From positions 434,001 to 498,000 of the forward strand of contig NZ_SMGR01000003.1 in assembly GCF_004346865.1 (NCBI RefSeq): a stretch of 64,000 nucleotides of DNA. The letters are read 5' to 3'. The notes below the pieces were generated by a model. The model saw only the letters and a list, made by a program, of their open reading frames with translations, made no database searches and was not told the DNA's origin. This DNA comes from Shimia isoporae (GTDB lineage Bacteria; Pseudomonadota; Alphaproteobacteria; Rhodobacterales; Rhodobacteraceae). A program made the position numbers and the translations under genes. Numbering within the stretch: position 1 is the first letter of the stretch; the number at the start of each line of letters is the position of its first letter. Positions 63,065-64,000 of this stretch are shown here, in pieces.

Positions 63065-64000
63065 TTGGGCCCACCCATTTGCCTTCGCTCTGCTTCCGCT
63101 CCCGATCATCCTTCGCTGGCTGCTTCCGGCATTCCGCCAACAAGACTCGGCCCTGCGCCTTCCGTTCTTCCGGTCTTTGGCGGAGGCAGCCGGTGTGACG
63201 CCCCGCGAAGGCGCAGCCATCATCCGCCACAGACGTGTCGCGCTGATAGGAGGGGCTGCAATTTGGGTGTTGGCCGTTGCGGCCTTGGCTGCACCAGAAC
63301 GCCTTGGTCCGCCGCAGGAAATCACCAAGGCGAAGCGGGACGTTGTCCTTGCCATAGACATCTCCGGTTCGATGGACACCCGCGACTTTCCGGGTCCAGA
63401 CGGCACCAATCAACAGCGCTTTCAGACCGTGCAGCAGGTTGTTGACCAGTTCGTGCAAAGCCGCGACGGCGATCGCGTTGCCTTGATCGTTTTTGGCACA
63501 AAAGCTTATGTGCAATCGCCCCTGACCGAAGACCTGACGACCGTGCGCGATCTCCTCGAGCGCACAGAAGTCGGAATGGCCGGGCCGCAAACCGCCTTGG
63601 GTGATGCAATCGGGCTTGCGATCCACACTTTCGAAGCCAGTGATATCGACCAGCGCCTGATGGTGATCCTGTCCGATGGCAACGACACCTCGAGCACAAT
63701 GAGCCCGATCAATGCTGCTGAAATCGCGCGCGACAAAGGCGTCCAGATTTTTGGCGTCGGCGTGGGTGATCCTGAAGCCACCGGCGAGAACCGCTTGGAT
63801 ATGGCGGTGTTGAAGGATGTGACTCGACGCACCGGCGGTCAGGCGTATTTTGCCGGCGATGCGCAGGCTCTGGAGGAAATTTACGACCAAATCGACGCTC
63901 TCAACCCGCGTGATGTCGAGACTCTGAGTTGGCGCCAGCGGGAGAGCCTCATGCACTGGCCGCTTCTGGCCGCAATCATGATAGGTCTCGGTCTGACATT
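63057..64000 (+). CDS. VWA-domain membrane protein (BatA-like), truncated by the window end
   Basis: The first 314 residues of a von Willebrand factor A protein. ATG 63057 overlaps DUF4381 by 8 nt. Two N-terminal membrane segments come first (PFAFALLPLPIILRWLLP and VALIGGAAIWVLAVAALAA). The VWA domain follows, with the metal site DISGSMDTRD, VALIVFGTKAY and ILSDGNDTSS. A C-terminal membrane helix is just beginning at the window edge. This is the BatA arrangement. It likely recruits metal- or protein-ligands for the MoxR chaperone. Confidence 0.88.
   Translation, partial: MIDWAHPFAFALLPLPIILRWLLPAFRQQDSALRLPFFRSLAEAAGVTPREGAAIIRHRRVALIGGAAIWVLAVAALAAPERLGPPQEITKAKRDVVLAIDISGSMDTRDFPGPDGTNQQRFQTVQQVVDQFVQSRDGDRVALIVFGTKAYVQSPLTEDLTTVRDLLERTEVGMAGPQTALGDAIGLAIHTFEASDIDQRLMVILSDGNDTSSTMSPINAAEIARDKGVQIFGVGVGDPEATGENRLDMAVLKDVTRRTGGQAYFAGDAQALEEIYDQIDALNPRDVETLSWRQRESLMHWPLLAAIMIGLGLT

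Noticed and set aside
1..64000. Search for CRISPR arrays, tRNA/rRNA genes, insertion sequences and attachment sites.
   Set aside because: No regular direct-repeat array, cloverleaf, rRNA block, transposase or integrase was recognised by eye on either strand. A tRNA or covariance scan would be needed to exclude small RNAs.

Overview
The window looks like part of a marine alphaproteobacterial chromosome of the Rhodobacteraceae (Roseobacter) type. The gene families and protein sequences have that character, the G+C is moderately high, genes in operons commonly overlap by 4 nt (ATGA/GTGA), and a CtrA-type site is present. This is an inference from gene content; there is no rRNA, tRNA, CRISPR array or insertion sequence to confirm it.

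1-3071: the 3' end of zur overlaps znuC-znuB (zinc sensing and import), followed by a convergent serine hydrolase of the beta-lactamase/EstB type.

3256-40047: a large surface-polysaccharide locus. It holds a secreted RTX-tailed protein, five or six glycosyltransferases, a Wzx-type flippase, a Wzz-like copolymerase, an ExoY-type initiating sugar transferase, a Wzy/ligase-type membrane protein, an OafA-type acyltransferase with an SGNH domain, a hexapeptide acyltransferase, sugar-nucleotide oxidoreductases and epimerases (one pair fused), a WecG-type transferase, a LamG-Hint protein and a degenerate CpsD. Inside it sits an assembly-line island (8596-21441). A single-module type I PKS (KS-AT-KR-DH-ACP-TE), a family 2 glycosyltransferase, an NRPS-like protein (formyltransferase, partial condensation domain, adenylation domain interrupted by a luciferase-like monooxygenase, PCP) and a phosphopantetheinyl transferase follow each other with 4-nt overlaps. 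The order flippase, PKS, glycosyltransferase, NRPS, PPTase suggests a polyketide- or aminoacyl-decorated glycan or glycolipid, and this is the most novel part of the window.

40078-45344: a Ugp-type ABC importer (ugpBAEC order on the minus strand) with a divergent LysR regulator. A clear T-N11-A box lies in their shared promoter region, and an intrinsic terminator lies between ugpB and ugpA.

45787-53127: a complete agmatine deiminase pathway cluster: putrescine carbamoyltransferase, carbamate kinase, amine antiporter, agmatine deiminase, a second related permease and a GcvA-like LysR regulator. It would turn agmatine into putrescine, CO2, NH3 and ATP. Strong hairpins fill every gap between the first four genes, and a terminator follows agmatine deiminase.

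53169-64000: a GMC alcohol/choline dehydrogenase (minus strand), then an octahaem cytochrome with HEAT/TPR-like C-terminus, a formylglycine sulfatase, a PafA-like phosphatase and the start of a MoxR-DUF58-DUF4381-VWA (Bat-type) operon that runs off the window end.
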